In this document: positions 21,897-33,800 of the stretch, one piece after another
Layout: each line of letters opens with the position of its first letter
Numbering within the stretch: position 1 is the stretch's first letter
From: Linnemannia elongata
Taxonomy: Eukaryota; Mortierellomycota; Mortierellomycetes; Mortierellales; Mortierellaceae
Assembly: GCA_036320915.1 (NCBI GenBank)
Contig: JAXBDG010000001.1
Span: forward strand, 3,618,001 to 3,682,000
DNA length: 64,000 nt
Direction: 5' to 3'
The notes under the pieces: model-generated
Told to the model about the DNA's origin: nothing
Databases searched by the model: none
What the model saw: only the letters and a program-made list of their open reading frames with translations
Position numbers and translations under genes: made by a program

Positions 21897-23345
21897 TTAG
21901 TAGGCAAGAGGAGCGATTCCAATGCTGGGCGACGAAGTCTGGGAGAAGACACAGTAGTTGTTCTTAATAAAGACATCACCCAGAATCCAAAGTCCATCCT
22001 GACCGCCCTGAACACCTGAGAAGCAGTTTCCTGAACCATCTCCCAAATCCTCGTAGGCCAAATCGGCCAGGGGCACGTTGAAGGTCTTGCCGCCCATCTT
22101 GAAGCCGACGTTTCCGGTGTTGGTCTTGAGCGAGCAAGGAACCAACCAACCGTTGTTGGGGTCGTTGATGGCGCCCGAGATCTTCTTGTGGATGGCCTGG
22201 GCGGCGGCGTCACCGACAATGACGAGGGTGGTACCGGTGTCAATGATACCCTCAGAAGCCTGGCCCAACGAAACGCCGTTGACGCTGGCGTCCGAGATGT
22301 GGATCTGCCAGTAGCCCTTCTGGGTGACGGGGACGTAAGTCAACGAGCCAGTGTACTTGGTCGAGTCGATGCCGCCAAAGAGGTACTGTCCGCCGACACC
22401 GCCGTTGCGGCGGACGGAGGGGAGGAAGACGGAGACAACGGGAGAAGTGAGAGCGCCGGCGGCAATGGCGTTATCCATGAAGGTCTTGACGCCAGAAACG
22501 GACTCAATAGTGTTGAATCCCAGACCGAAGAGACCATCTTCAGGGGAGGAACCGAACTGCGAGGACTCGGCGGTGGCGAGGCCGATGGTCTGGCGGACCT
22601 GGACGCCTCCAACGCTGACAATATCAGAGCCGAGGATACCAGAGGCAGTGGAACCGTCACCGTAGCCAATGTTCCACTTGCGACCGTCCTTCTGGAAGGT
22701 CGAAGAGGCGGCAGAGTTGAAGCGGACATGCTTCTTGCAGGCGGTGGTGGTGCAGGTGCTCGAGGGGAACCAGATGTCGGACGAACCCTGTAACAGCCAA
22801 AAAAAATAAAAAATAAAAAATAAAAAATAAAAAATAAAAAAAAAAAAAAAAAAAAAAAAATAAAAAAAATAAAAAAAAAAAAAAATAAAAAAAAAAAAAA
22901 TAAAAAAAAAAATAAAAAAAAAAAAATAGGTGAGCAGAAAAATAAAAGAAATCGTTTGTCAGCATGCTGCAGGATAAAGTCCGACCGACCACACTGCGTG
23001 GCATAGGAGAATAAAAGCAGGAAAAGGGGGTGCATGCAGTAGTATATCACGTACGGTATCGAAATCCAGCTTGACGTTCTGAGCAGGGGTACCGACAGAG
23101 ACGGTACCGTAGTACTCAAGATCGGGGTGGACGTTGACAAGAGGGACAGTTCCGGTGGCCAAGATGTTGACGCCAGGGTAACGCTTGTTCAATTTGGCGA
23201 TCTGGGCCTTTGTGTTGTGCTTGTAGTTAGGGTTGCGGGTCAAGGGGACGGCATGGCCGTGCTTAGGCGAGATCTTGAGGGGCGAGGCATCGACGACGGC
23301 CAGGACGGCGACAGCCAAGGAGACAACGAGGGCAGTGACCTTCAT
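21897..23345 (-). CDS. Secreted aspartic protease C (pepsin family A1)
   Basis: Exons 23345-23055 and 22787-21897 give 393 residues. The signal peptide is MKVTALVVSLAVAVLAVVDA, followed by a propeptide with KHGHAVPLTRNP. The first catalytic motif DTG is split by the intron as in A and B; the second is IIDTGTTLVIVGD. The flap has YGDGS. The C-terminus (SIGIAPLAY) and the late disulfide region (NCFSGVQGGQDGLWILGDVF) are closer to protease D than to A/B. The 267-bp intron contains an extreme A/T tract that is T-rich on the coding strand. An upstream in-frame ATG at 23483 was rejected: it lies before the TATA box and would add a non-signal leader. Likely an active secreted acid protease with a binding cleft distinct from A/B. 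Confidence 0.92.
22798..22927. repeat. (TAAAAA)n and poly(A) tract in the protease C intron
   Basis: About 130 bp composed only of A and T on the plus strand: hexanucleotide units at first, then A-runs of 9 to 18 broken by single T. On the coding strand it is a long U-rich tract just downstream of the protease C donor region and ending next to the acceptor at 22788. Confidence 0.95.
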
Positions 23346-25462
23346 TTGGAGGAAGTGGTGGATGGTGGTGTTGGTTGGGTTGAAGGAGAGGATGAGAGGA
23401 TGAGAGGACTGGTGAGACGATAGAAAAAAAAATGGCGAACGTCGGTTGCATTTTATACAAGATGAGGACGCTAGTGATGCCACTCCATCTTCCTTTCCTG
23501 ACCATCATCTCTCTTCATCTTCCTCCTCAAGCAAATTCGAAGTTTGTAATAACTTATTGCAAGCATCGGGTGAAAACAAAAGTACATGAAAAGGCGTGTT
23601 TGTTTTGTTTTCCCATCGCAATTAGTTGCCCCATTGTGGATAATTCAGGTACGAAAAATGATCTAGGCAAAGAAGGGAATGGAGGGTGCGTGGTTGAATG
23701 TTCACGATGTGCTGAATATGGCAGGACAACGAAACATGGACAGGCAACCTTGACTGTCCAAGCGACCGCAATCGATCCATATTCGTCGTGGTCTGCCCCC
23801 TTGGTCCCTTCACCTTCTTACCCCCTAACCATGTCTGGACAACTCAGGGGAGTTGGACACGCTTAATCGGGGGAGAGAGGGAGGGGAAGGATGCTCATAA
23901 TTCGTAATAAGAAATTTCGATTTATTTTCACAGGGAAACGATCACGATGTCTTCGATCCAATGCAATCAAAGGGATTGAGCCCGGGAGAGGTAAGGGAAA
24001 GGAGGGAGGGTGTCTACGCAAAGGTCATTTGTTTTGGTTTTTTTGTTTACTTTCTCGTCTTGACCTGGCAAAATGGTTGGTTTAACGAAATACAGTCGAC
24101 AAACAATATCGGGACCCCTGCATGGACATTATAATGGGCGCGTGAACAGAGCGAGATAAGTAAACAAATAAAAGCAGGCACTTGTATTTACCCATCTCGA
24201 TTCCTTTTTCTTTCACACTTTTTCTCATTAGAAGCCAGGGCCTCATTTTTTCTTCCTTCACTCTCATCCAATGAATCCTGGAGAGACATGGTCCAAATGA
24301 CCCACCCGGAAGCAATGCGATTGGACACTCCCTCCTCTCACGCCTCGGAGGTACGAGCGCGCGGCTACCCTTTCTCGCTCATACACATGTCATGGCGCCG
24401 GGCAAAACCCTGTGTGCTTTGTTGCTCTTGCCAAGATGGAAAGTTGAACCGAGAAGGCATTCATGAGGCAAACACGATTAACTAATAGAGTTGACCTTGA
24501 ACAGTGCGGCCTTTTCCCGAAGCCTAGTCCTGAGAATTTTTTTTTTTTTTTTGTATTCTGCTCGTCAAAATAAAAGGATGGTGGTGTCATTTTTTTTTCT
24601 TGCTGGGCTGTTTAGCCGGTTGACGCCATACATCGATTTCATTGAAGGACTGGAGGTGACGCGATGCTGGTCGTTTTTCTCATGGAGCTTCTATTCTCTA
24701 TTTTTTCTCTTCGTGAGAAAACTCTCTTGACCTAGGATGGTTCAGAGAACACACGCGTTGTTTTGGAGGAGAGGCGACGAAGTGGAACGAAGTATAGCAT
24801 TTTCTGTGATAAAATATGTTCACCGTGCACTTCAACTTCCGTTCATCATGTCACTTTCGTGCTCGTTAAACAGTAAGTTTCCTACAGCAAAATATGATTT
24901 GAAAAGGGTGAGACGGAGAAACTGATGAGCTTATCTGCAACAGTCTTGTGATGGTCATGGTGATGCTCTACTCTAGGGACCATATTGTTGCTGTTCTGCC
25001 TGATATTTTTATACTTAAATAGTGGAAGAGTAGGTTAATAACGACTCCGCGACTAATTTCGGCTCCCATCGAGTGGGTGCGATGCAAAATGGAACACCCA
25101 TTTTGTCACATATGTAACGCGGAATTATGGACAATGCCATGTGTTTGATCGGCAAGGAGAGAGAATGCATACAAGCATACATGTACTGCATACCAAAGAA
25201 TAGGAGAGCTATCAAAAATGGTGGGAGACGAGAGCAAATGTTAAGAAACAAAAGTAGAAAACATGAAATAGTGAATGAGACTTGTTCATTTTTTATTATT
25301 ATAATTCATATCGTTAACTAATCAATAGTTTCCGAGATAAGGAATGTGGTCTGCCCAGCACGACCAATGGAGGATTTTTATAGTATTTTTTGGAGTAAAG
25401 AGTTTTTCGTTCAACGAAAAAGAGGAGAGGGTAAAAGACGATAAGGATGAAAGACCAGATGC
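23346..25462. other. Gene-free stretch between proteases C and D
   Basis: Contains the protease C promoter (TATA at 23451-23457), poly(T) at 24539-24552 and A/T-rich sequence. I see no gene or conserved domain on either strand. The last 150 bp form the 3' end of protease D. Confidence 0.5.
23451..23457 (-). promoter_or_regulatory. TATA box of protease C
   Basis: TATAAAA on the minus strand about 106 bp before the start codon. Confidence 0.55.
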
Positions 25463-26860
25463 TTAAGCAAGAGGAGCAATTCCAATGCTGGGCGACGAAG
25501 TCTGGGAGAAGACACAGTAGTTGTTCTTGATAAAGACATCACCCAGAATCCAGAGATCGTTCTGACCACCCTGAACACCCGAGAAACAGTTTCCAGAACC
25601 ATCTCCCAAGTCCTCATAGGCCAAATCGGCCAGGGGCACCTTGAAGTCCGCACCACCCATGGAGAAGGAGACGTAGTTCTCAGTATCCTGGGCAACCGAG
25701 CAAGGGACGACCCAGCCGTTGTTGGGGTCGTTGGAGGCGCCCTCGATGCTGTTGTGGATCGCTTGGGCGGCATCGTCTCCGACAATGATGAGGGTGGTGC
25801 CGGTGTCGACAATTCCTTGGGAGGATTGGCCGAGGGACTGGCCGCTGTATCCGGCATCGTCGATGGAGATCTGCCAGTAGCCCTGTTGGGTCACAGGGAC
25901 ATAGGTCAAGGAGCCGGTGTACTTGGAACTGTTGATTCCGCCGAAGAGGTATTCACCGCCTTGGCTAATTGAGAGAAAGAAAAAGGATGTTGTGTTCAAA
26001 AATCATATATAGTTAGTTTTAGCAAACCGGATTGTCTGAGAGTGCACGAGAACGAAAATGAAACTAACCCGTTGAAGCGACGCTCAGAGGGCAAGAAGAC
26101 CGAAACAACGGGCTGGGCAAGGACACCAGCGGCAATAGCGTTGTCGAGGAAGGTCTTGACACCAGAGACAGACTCGATGGTATCGAATCCAAGACCAAAA
26201 AGACCATCGGCAGGAGAAGAGCCGAACTGGGTGGACTCGGCGGTGGCGAGACCAATGGTCTGGCGAACCTTGATGCCTCCAACGCTGACCATGTCAGAGC
26301 CGAGGATACCAGAGGCGGTGGATCCATCGCCGTAGCTGATGCTCCACTTGCGGCCATCCTTCTGGAAGGTTGAGGAGGCGGTAGAGCTGAAACGGACGTG
26401 CTTCTTGCAGGCAGTGGTGGTGCAGGAAGTTGAGGGGAACCAAATGTCCGAAGAGCCCTATGTCGATCAAAGAATAAAAACGAGTGTTAAATGCTAGTAC
26501 TCTTGCTTGCCGATTACTATGACAACACTGCCAGAGCATTGAAGGGGAGTGACTTACGGTGTCAAAGTCAAGCTTAACGTTCTGGGCAGGGGTACCAACA
26601 GAGACAGTTCCGTAGTACTCAAGATCGGGGCTGACGTCGGTCAAAGGAACCTTGCCGGAGGAACCAGCACGGATGTTGACACCAGGGTAACGCTTGTTGA
26701 GCTTGGCCATCTGGGCTCTGGTGTTGTGCTTGAAGTGGGGGTTGCGGGTCAGGGGGACGGAGTGACCAGCCGCAGTAGAGTGGGGTCTTCTTGCAATGGG
26801 CGAAGCATCGGTGAAGGCCAGGACCGCGGCGGCCAAGGTGACAAAGGCGGTGATCTTCAT
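25463..26860 (-). CDS. Secreted aspartic protease D (pepsin family A1)
   Basis: Exons 26860-26558, 26457-26069 and 25964-25463 keep phase and give 397 residues. The signal peptide is MKITAFVTLAAAVLAFTDA. The propeptide is longer than in A-C, with an ARRPHSTAAGHSVPLTRNP segment. The first intron again divides DT from G of the catalytic motif; a second intron, unique to this copy, interrupts the sequence after SERRFNG. The flap is ISYGDGS and the second active-site motif IVDTGTTLIIVGDD. The C-terminus SIGIAPLA lacks the final Tyr seen in C. The disulfide region NCFSGVQGGQNDLWILGDVF is intact. Predicted to be an active secreted acid protease. It is the most distinct member of the cluster. Confidence 0.92.
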
Positions 26861-29006
26861 TGTCTTGCTTTTTGTCTTGAGTTGGGGTTGCTTAGTGGGA
26901 GGAGGAAGGAGAGTGTGAGGAGCGGATGAGGAGAGAAGGAAAGAGTGGGAGAAGTGTCAAGCTTTTATAGTTAGAAGGTTGATGATGAAGGAGAAAAGTC
27001 GCGCCGCGAAGAATGGAGCTATAAGGTAGCTTTCATGAGAAAGCGTGTGAGTGTGAGAGAGAGCAAGAAGAGAGAAAGAGCACCGGTTGCTTTTTTGTTG
27101 ATGTTGTTAGCGCGAATGGTTGAATGAATGAGTGAATGAATGAAATTTCACTCTCGGCAGATTTTCCCATTCGGAAATGCAATAGGGCACGAAAGGAGGG
27201 CGAAGAATCATTCACTTAGACTGATCGACCATGCCATGAGCTGAGCCGTTGGCAAGGCATGCACACAAATTCACAGGAGCATCTCAAAAAAATCGCGCAT
27301 CTGTTGACATTGTCGACAACGGACAAGGGTCATTTCTCAGGGGAAGGATGATCTCCTATTGGTCAAACCACCATCCAGGAAAAAGGGGGAGGAGGATGGA
27401 CGTGAAGGTGAGCGCTTAGCAATCGAATCCATGTCATCTTGCCCAAGTCAGTTTTTCTAAAAAGGAAAGGACCAACTGGACATCCATATCTGTTTTTGTT
27501 TACTTTCCCACTCTTTGTTGTCGGATGAGGTGCATAACAGGACAAAACTCAAGAATAACTCAGGGACAGGGTTTAACTCCCAGTTTGCTTTCTGTTAAGT
27601 GCAAATAAAAGTATGTCTCTGTAGTTTACCCGAGTAGTAAACAACAAACATCATGGGAAATAAAGTGCTCTGTAAACAAATGAGTGTTTGCTGACAAGTA
27701 ACATTAGCATGCTGCAAAGAGAATTGCTAAACCATAACTTCCACCTGCCTTCTAACTCTTGCTCTACGTGTCTTGCTCGTCTGGCCAACGATAGAGGCAA
27801 CAACCCTAATTTGCGTGTGGAAGCTTTTTAACTTTCAAATCGACCGACTCGAATGAGCGAGCAGTGAGCGAGCAATGAGCATGACTAATTGTCCAGGGTC
27901 CTTGACTCAAAAAAAAAGACTTGTCTGCTGTTGTCGCACCCATGTTATTCCCATGGCAATGCGTGGGAGCGTGGCCTACTTGTTGTTGTTTTCGGCGTTG
28001 TTTTTGTCCCATCTCCCTCTCTCTCCTCATTTCTTTCTCGTCTAAGAGTAACAAAAGCACCCTCTCAAGCGTCTGTTTGCTGAATACTCACATAATACAA
28101 TCATACACCCTTGAATCTTTCTCTTCTTTCCCTATCGCCTTTCACCTTGCTCGTTTGTGAGCATAAGTTACCAGCCATTGTCAGAGCCGACAGGATAAGA
28201 AAGAGGGAAGCATGCATGTAGCTGAGAACACATACAAACACGCTAGGATTTGGTTCGCTGAGAGCGGCGCCGTTGTCTGTATGATCTCGCCATCGCCCCA
28301 AGTAGACATTTTTGATCAACTGGACAAGAAAAAACAAATGAGGGCTCTCTTCCTCACAGACAAGCCTTCTCTTCCATCTACCTCTTTAGACCATTTTTCT
28401 CATTTCACCGCGTCCCTCCTTTCCATGTCATTATGGAGCACCTACTGTGAATGAGGACTCCAAAGCAACAAATGCTCTCAATTATTGACATAATCGCTTC
28501 CTTTCTCTTCTTTCCGGATAAATGGACCCTGCTGTAATATGTATACGCAAGGGAACGGCGCCGAAAGAGGGGATTGGTTGGTTGTGGTGAAAGGAATGCG
28601 CATGATCGGTGCTTTTGGTTGCAACGAATGAGATGAGAGATTGAAATGTGAGCTCCAGAGAAAAAAAAAATGGGGGGGAGTGGTAATGGACCATATCCAA
28701 CGCAGATGATTGATATTCTCGCGTTCCGGTGAGGGCGTAGGATATGCAGGTCCAGACTGAGGTTGGATTACTGCACTATTGGCCGTTCTCTCTTTTTTCC
28801 CTTTTAGTTTCACCTCTGCTCCTGAGAGAGAGAGAAAGAGGAATGTTCAGATAGTGTCTTCTCGCACTAAGCCAAAATCAGCTTAGCGCCATTGTCCATA
28901 ACCTATTTACGCAGTTTTCATGACAACCCAAACCTCGCATGTTCAATAGTTACTCTTTATTTTAGTACCCATCCCAATAGTTTACCTTTGCAAGCATATG
29001 TCGCAT
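26861..29006. other. Gene-free stretch upstream of protease D
   Basis: Holds the protease D promoter (TATA at 26961-26969) and then about 1.9 kb in which I find no gene on either strand. Short frames around 27800-28800 lack family motifs. Confidence 0.5.
26961..26969 (-). promoter_or_regulatory. TATA box of protease D
   Basis: TATAAAAGC on the minus strand about 100 bp before the start codon. Confidence 0.6.
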
Positions 29007-30489
29007 CTACTTGATGCGCTCCCAGGGGAAGTCGACTGGCTCAAAGTCTGGGCGATCGTGCAGCAACATGACTAGCCACTCTGTGCACTCTACGAGACGA
29101 GGTCCACTGCGGTTGAACATCTGGTTTCCATCGACAAGGGCGACAGTAGTGGCCTTGTTGGCAAGGTCTCGGAACCATTCCTTCTCCATCAAGATCTCGT
29201 ATTCCTTTCGGGTCGCTGCCATGTCCAATCCGCAAGGGCAGATGATCAGGACATCTGGATCGACAGCCACCACCGACTCGACTGACACACGCACGCTATT
29301 GGAGGCAAAAGGAACAAGTGTTGTATCAATAAAGCGTTACCGTATCATCTACTTTAAGACAATGCTTCGTCGATACCAGCAAAAGCCCCAATACTTACGA
29401 GGGAATGCCAGGACGGTTAATGGGATGCACGCCTCCTGCCATCTCGATCATCTCAGGGGTCCAATGTCCAGCAGGGTAGATGGGGTCAGTCCACTCAAAG
29501 AACATGACCTTCTTGGGCTTGTAGTCTGGGTTATCCTTCTTGGCCTGAGCAGCAACATCCTTACATTTTTGGATCCGCCCTTCGAGGTTTGCTCGGACCT
29601 TGGCTGCTTCCTTGGCGTGACCGATTGCTGTGCCGACCGTGGTGATGCTTTCCATGACTTCTGCGACGGATGTGGGGTTGAGAGTGACGATCTCGGGCTG
29701 GGGGTCCATCTTACTGGCGACACGCTGCACACTGACCAAGTCAATGGAGCAAACATTGCAGAGATCCTATATGGAGAAACGTCGATTGTCAGATCATCAA
29801 TGATAAAGGATAGGCGCTGAACAAGTAGGGTTGGTTGAAGGTGTACGCATAGGTATCATTTATGATTGTAACCTGTGTAACGATGACGGAGGGTTGGAGA
29901 GCCTTGAGTTGGTCAACATCGAGGTTATAGAGACTGGTGCCCTGAGAGAGTGCCTCTGTGACCTGGCGATCGACATCGGCGGAGGTCGTGAACTTAGTCT
30001 TGGCCTCGGTTAGGATTGGCAGATGTTGGATCGTCGAGGGGAAATCATCTAGAGTATTGGAAAATAATGGTCACGACGGAAGCAGACCAGCGTGGGAGTC
30101 ATCGAATGATTTGATTTTTTAGTTTTTCTGTCTTGTCTGCTGGGGAATGGGTAAGGGGGAACTACTTCATGCTGGAAGCTGGAAAGTCTTCTAGCCGGTT
30201 CCAGTTGATCAACTAATGTGAAGTCAGTTGTACCTTCGTGACTCCTTGCCACCAACTCGGGCTGACCTCCAACCAGGCATATCTACTTGTCCAAATAGAA
30301 CACGTAAAGATACATGGAGAAGTACGTTAGTAAGACTTCCTCCTCCGATATCGACTCTCTCCATGTTAACGAGAGGAAAAGGTATTTTATTTCGTTTTTT
30401 GTACACATTCAAATGACACGGCTGATTCCCTCCTCTCTCCTTACGATTTCGGCAGCTGAGGGCAGCAAACTGATGATTCGTTGGTGCAT
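29007..30489 (-). CDS. BtuF-like substrate-binding-fold protein
   Basis: Five exons (30489-30445, 30282-30234, 30048-29873, 29766-29399, 29295-29007) keep phase and give 308 residues. The protein opens MHQRIISLLPSAAEI, the standard start of the BtuF/FepB periplasmic-binding fold. It continues LVARSHEDDFPSTIQHLPIL, then LYNLDVDQLKALQPSVIVTQ, VMFFEWTDPIYPAGHW and VSVESVVAVDPDVLIICPCG, all matching bacterial cobalamin-binding proteins of class III. No signal peptide or membrane helix is present, so it should be cytosolic, and no partner ABC transporter is nearby. Ligand and role in fungi are unknown; the bacterial parallel suggests a corrinoid, heme or siderophore-like ligand, which is inference. 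Intron 1 has a clear CTAAC branch site near 30337. The gene shares a 323-bp divergent promoter with Mis6. Confidence 0.85.
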
Positions 30490-30812
30490 GGTTGTAGTGA
30501 ATGAATGAATGAATGAAAGTGTGTGAAGTGCGGGGGTGAGATTTGGGGAACTGAGCAGGTGCCTGTCCTTGTCTGCCTGCCAGTCCGCTCTTATCAGGAC
30601 CCGCCCAGTCCTCAGCCACCAATTTTTTCATCTCGTTTTTTTCTTTTCAGACTTTAAACAAATTTAAAAAAAAGGTCGCGTCTAGACTCAAGGAACCAAA
30701 CAACGCCCACTGCACAGGAAACAGACGAGACCAGGGACAGGAAGAGACGAAGACGGCAAACAATACATACAACACGCACACCCATAGCGAAAGAAACAAG
30801 ACGCAGTTCAGG
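30490..30812. promoter_or_regulatory. Shared divergent promoter
   Basis: These 323 bp separate the start codons of the BtuF-like gene (minus) and Mis6 (plus), so both promoters must overlap here. The region includes GAATGAATGAATGAATG repeats near 30500 and no obvious TATA box. Confidence 0.6.
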
Positions 30813-33800
30813 ATGGCTGGCGACGGAGGTATGCCTCAACTCTGCATACGAAAACCAAGGAGCAGCGAATGAATCTGCTTTAGGGAAACATCACACCTCC
30901 TACCCAGGACTCACCAGTCTCCTTCGCTTTGTCAATGCTTATTAGCAAGTCCAGACTCGGACGACATGCAGACCGTCCTTGTCAGGGACATGTCAGTAGA
31001 GGAGGCCGATGAGACTATCGTCAACACTCTGGAGCGAATCGAGCGAAGTATAGTCCATGAACTCCCTCTCGCAATCAAGAAGGCAGAACAATGACAGGAA
31101 CCGATGCGATTGACGTGACAATCTAACGCGCTTTGAACAACAACAAACAAAAATCAAATAGACGCTGGCGTGAAGGGCGGTAAGCCCGTAGTCTTGCGGT
31201 CAACAACATCGCTTGACCCGGTCATTCGACACTTTGGACTCGCACCTGAACAAATCACTCAAACACTAGATATTATCCTATCTGCCAAGCTCGGTAAGCA
31301 TCGTGCAACTTTTGTAAGGCACAGCTTTGATTATATCCCTTACAAACAAGGGTGCTCACCTAGGCTTTTCTGACCTCGACTCAATCACATAATAGACGAC
31401 ACAACATCAAGGAAAATGATCAAGCTGCTGCTGCCTCGTCAATCAGTCCCAGAACTATGCGCAGTTCATATCTTGGGAGCTCTCGGCAAGAATCTCAGCT
31501 TTGCTATTCAGGTAGGGCGACAGTGACAACAGTAAAGTCTTGGGAGTATAATTGGAAATACTCTCCATAAGCTGACCATGGTTCTTGTAACATCTAGGCC
31601 ACATTGCTGAAATGGATCATCCTCGTTTATGATATTTTTGACAGCCGGACGAAATTGCAACAACTTTACGGAGTCGTATTCCACTACCTTCCTTACGAAA
31701 CGCTGAGGTACCTCCACAGGACTGCGGCATGTACTGAGAAGCCTGGACAAAATATTGGTAGCGCCGAGCAAGCGATTAACACACATCATATCTCAACCTG
31801 TATTAGGCCGTCTCTTTGCCATTTACTCTACTACCTGACGAGACGAGAAGATGTGAGGCCGTTTAGGATAAGAAAGCTGTATGTTGTTGGACAGGAATGT
31901 GAACGAGTATAGGGCATCTCAGGAAGAGCATTCTCGTGACTGATACCATTTTGCATCGCTCTGGGCATCATACCACTAGGTTGGACCTACAGATCACAGT
32001 TGGAAAGGAACCGGCGCTTGCAGGACTCTTGCATGTGTACAAGTCGTACTTTCCTGACTTGATCCTGGCGCCTTTGACTCTTACGACACAAACCATTTTC
32101 AAATGCCCAGATCAGACAACAGCAGAGGCCATCGAAGCTTTGCAGACAAGGTGGAGCCATCGTTCAGCAGACCAGTTGTTTGGACTCAACGGATCAAAAG
32201 ACCCTATTTCAAGGAGCGGGGTAAGGTGCGATCGATAAATGCGATTGTACTCGGGATAAAGAAAAGACCAACTTTCTCACTTTTCGCTTTACTGTCATGT
32301 CTCTCGTCAAATAGAAGCGACAGAAACTTTCTCATGTACCAGACGCATTCTCGATTTACAGGAAAGGCGCTGATGTAAGTGGAGCAGGAATACATAATTG
32401 CGATGGAACTATCATATACGAAGGCGAGAACATGACTGACAAGCCGGTCCTGTCAACTTCTTATTAGGACAAAGCTCTCCCACTATCGCAAATTACATCC
32501 CTGGATTCGCTTGTGAAACACATTGACACTCTCGCCCTCCCAGACCAGCTGAGCTCAGTTCTCACAAACCGACTGTTGCAACATGTCTTGTGCCTTCAGC
32601 CATCACACTCGATCGTGGACCGGATAAGCTACTGGCTCGGCCAGGAACTCATGGACCTCTGGTACTGGAGCGCAACGTCTGATGTCAGTCGTGCCCGTCT
32701 CGCCAATATCTTGTCCAAAGTTGTCCAAGTCACCAAAATGATCAAGGTACTGAAGAAAAGCGCTTTCCGATGGACTTCTTTTGGTTCTCTGAGCCCGACG
32801 CTAACGTTCAGAAATTCCTCTTATTACAATAGGATTTGCTTCCAGTCATTGAAAACTTTCTTGTTCCGTTTATCAGAGTGTGGAACGGCGTTGACCATCA
32901 GAAGGAGGTTTTTACTCTCTTAACCTTCTTGAGGCCACGGAGCTTTGAAGGTAAGGTTTTTCGTTTATGTGAACACGTGCGGCGACGTTTCTCAATCAAA
33001 GCCCTTGTGGTCAGGCCACCCTAACACCTCATTCTCTTTCTCACCTGGTTGCTAGACCTGCATACTCAATTCTTGAAGCCTTTGCAGAGGCTCTTTTATC
33101 TCATGGGACCAGTATGGAAGGTAAAAAACGCCAACCTGCCTCTAAGCACGTAAGCTTTAATAAAAGCACAGCCAAGAACGCCACGCTGACATTGTTGCTC
33201 CCATTTTTAACCCTCTCTTAGGGTCAACTCATCCTGTGCTATACCAGACTCGCTCAAAACTGGGCACAGTTCAAGTGGAAAGACTACCTGGAACTTGGCA
33301 AGAGCCCTCGACTTTCGAAGCAAGGTTCAGAGGATCTGTAAGTACCCATCTTTCTTCAGGTTGAAGCGCAACAAGGACTAGTTCTTTTTGCCATCAATTT
33401 CTGACCTGCGTATTATCTTGCTTCCAAACTAGACGACGTCTTTTCTCGGAGCTGTCACCTAACGTGGACTACATGCTGAGTATTCGCGCCTTTATCAAAC
33501 ATGTCGACAGCATCTCGGGAGTGGCTCTTGAAGTCGAACGAGACCATATCGCTGTCCAGCATGGCGTCCTCTCATTCTTTGACTTTACATCAAACCTCAC
33601 GAAGACAAATGCGCCGATTTCAGTCATTATCCCAGGAGCGTCCATTGTCTATCGATGCTTTCTCTCGGACTCTGCGATGGCGGTTATCAGGATATGTGGG
33701 ATTGTCTACCAGTTCAAGCAGGCATACCAGGCTTTTGAGGAAGAACAGCAACTGCAGTACGAGCTCCTTGTTCAGTCTCAAATAGCAGCGAGTCAAGACA

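Noticed and set aside
22340..23140. 266-codon minus-strand frame across protease C
   Set aside because: It reads through the A/T-tract intron in the wrong frame of exon 2; the protease frame is clearly the real one.
23346..23483. Extended N-terminus of protease C from an ATG at 23483
   Set aside because: It would start upstream of the TATA box and add 46 non-signal residues before a perfect signal peptide.
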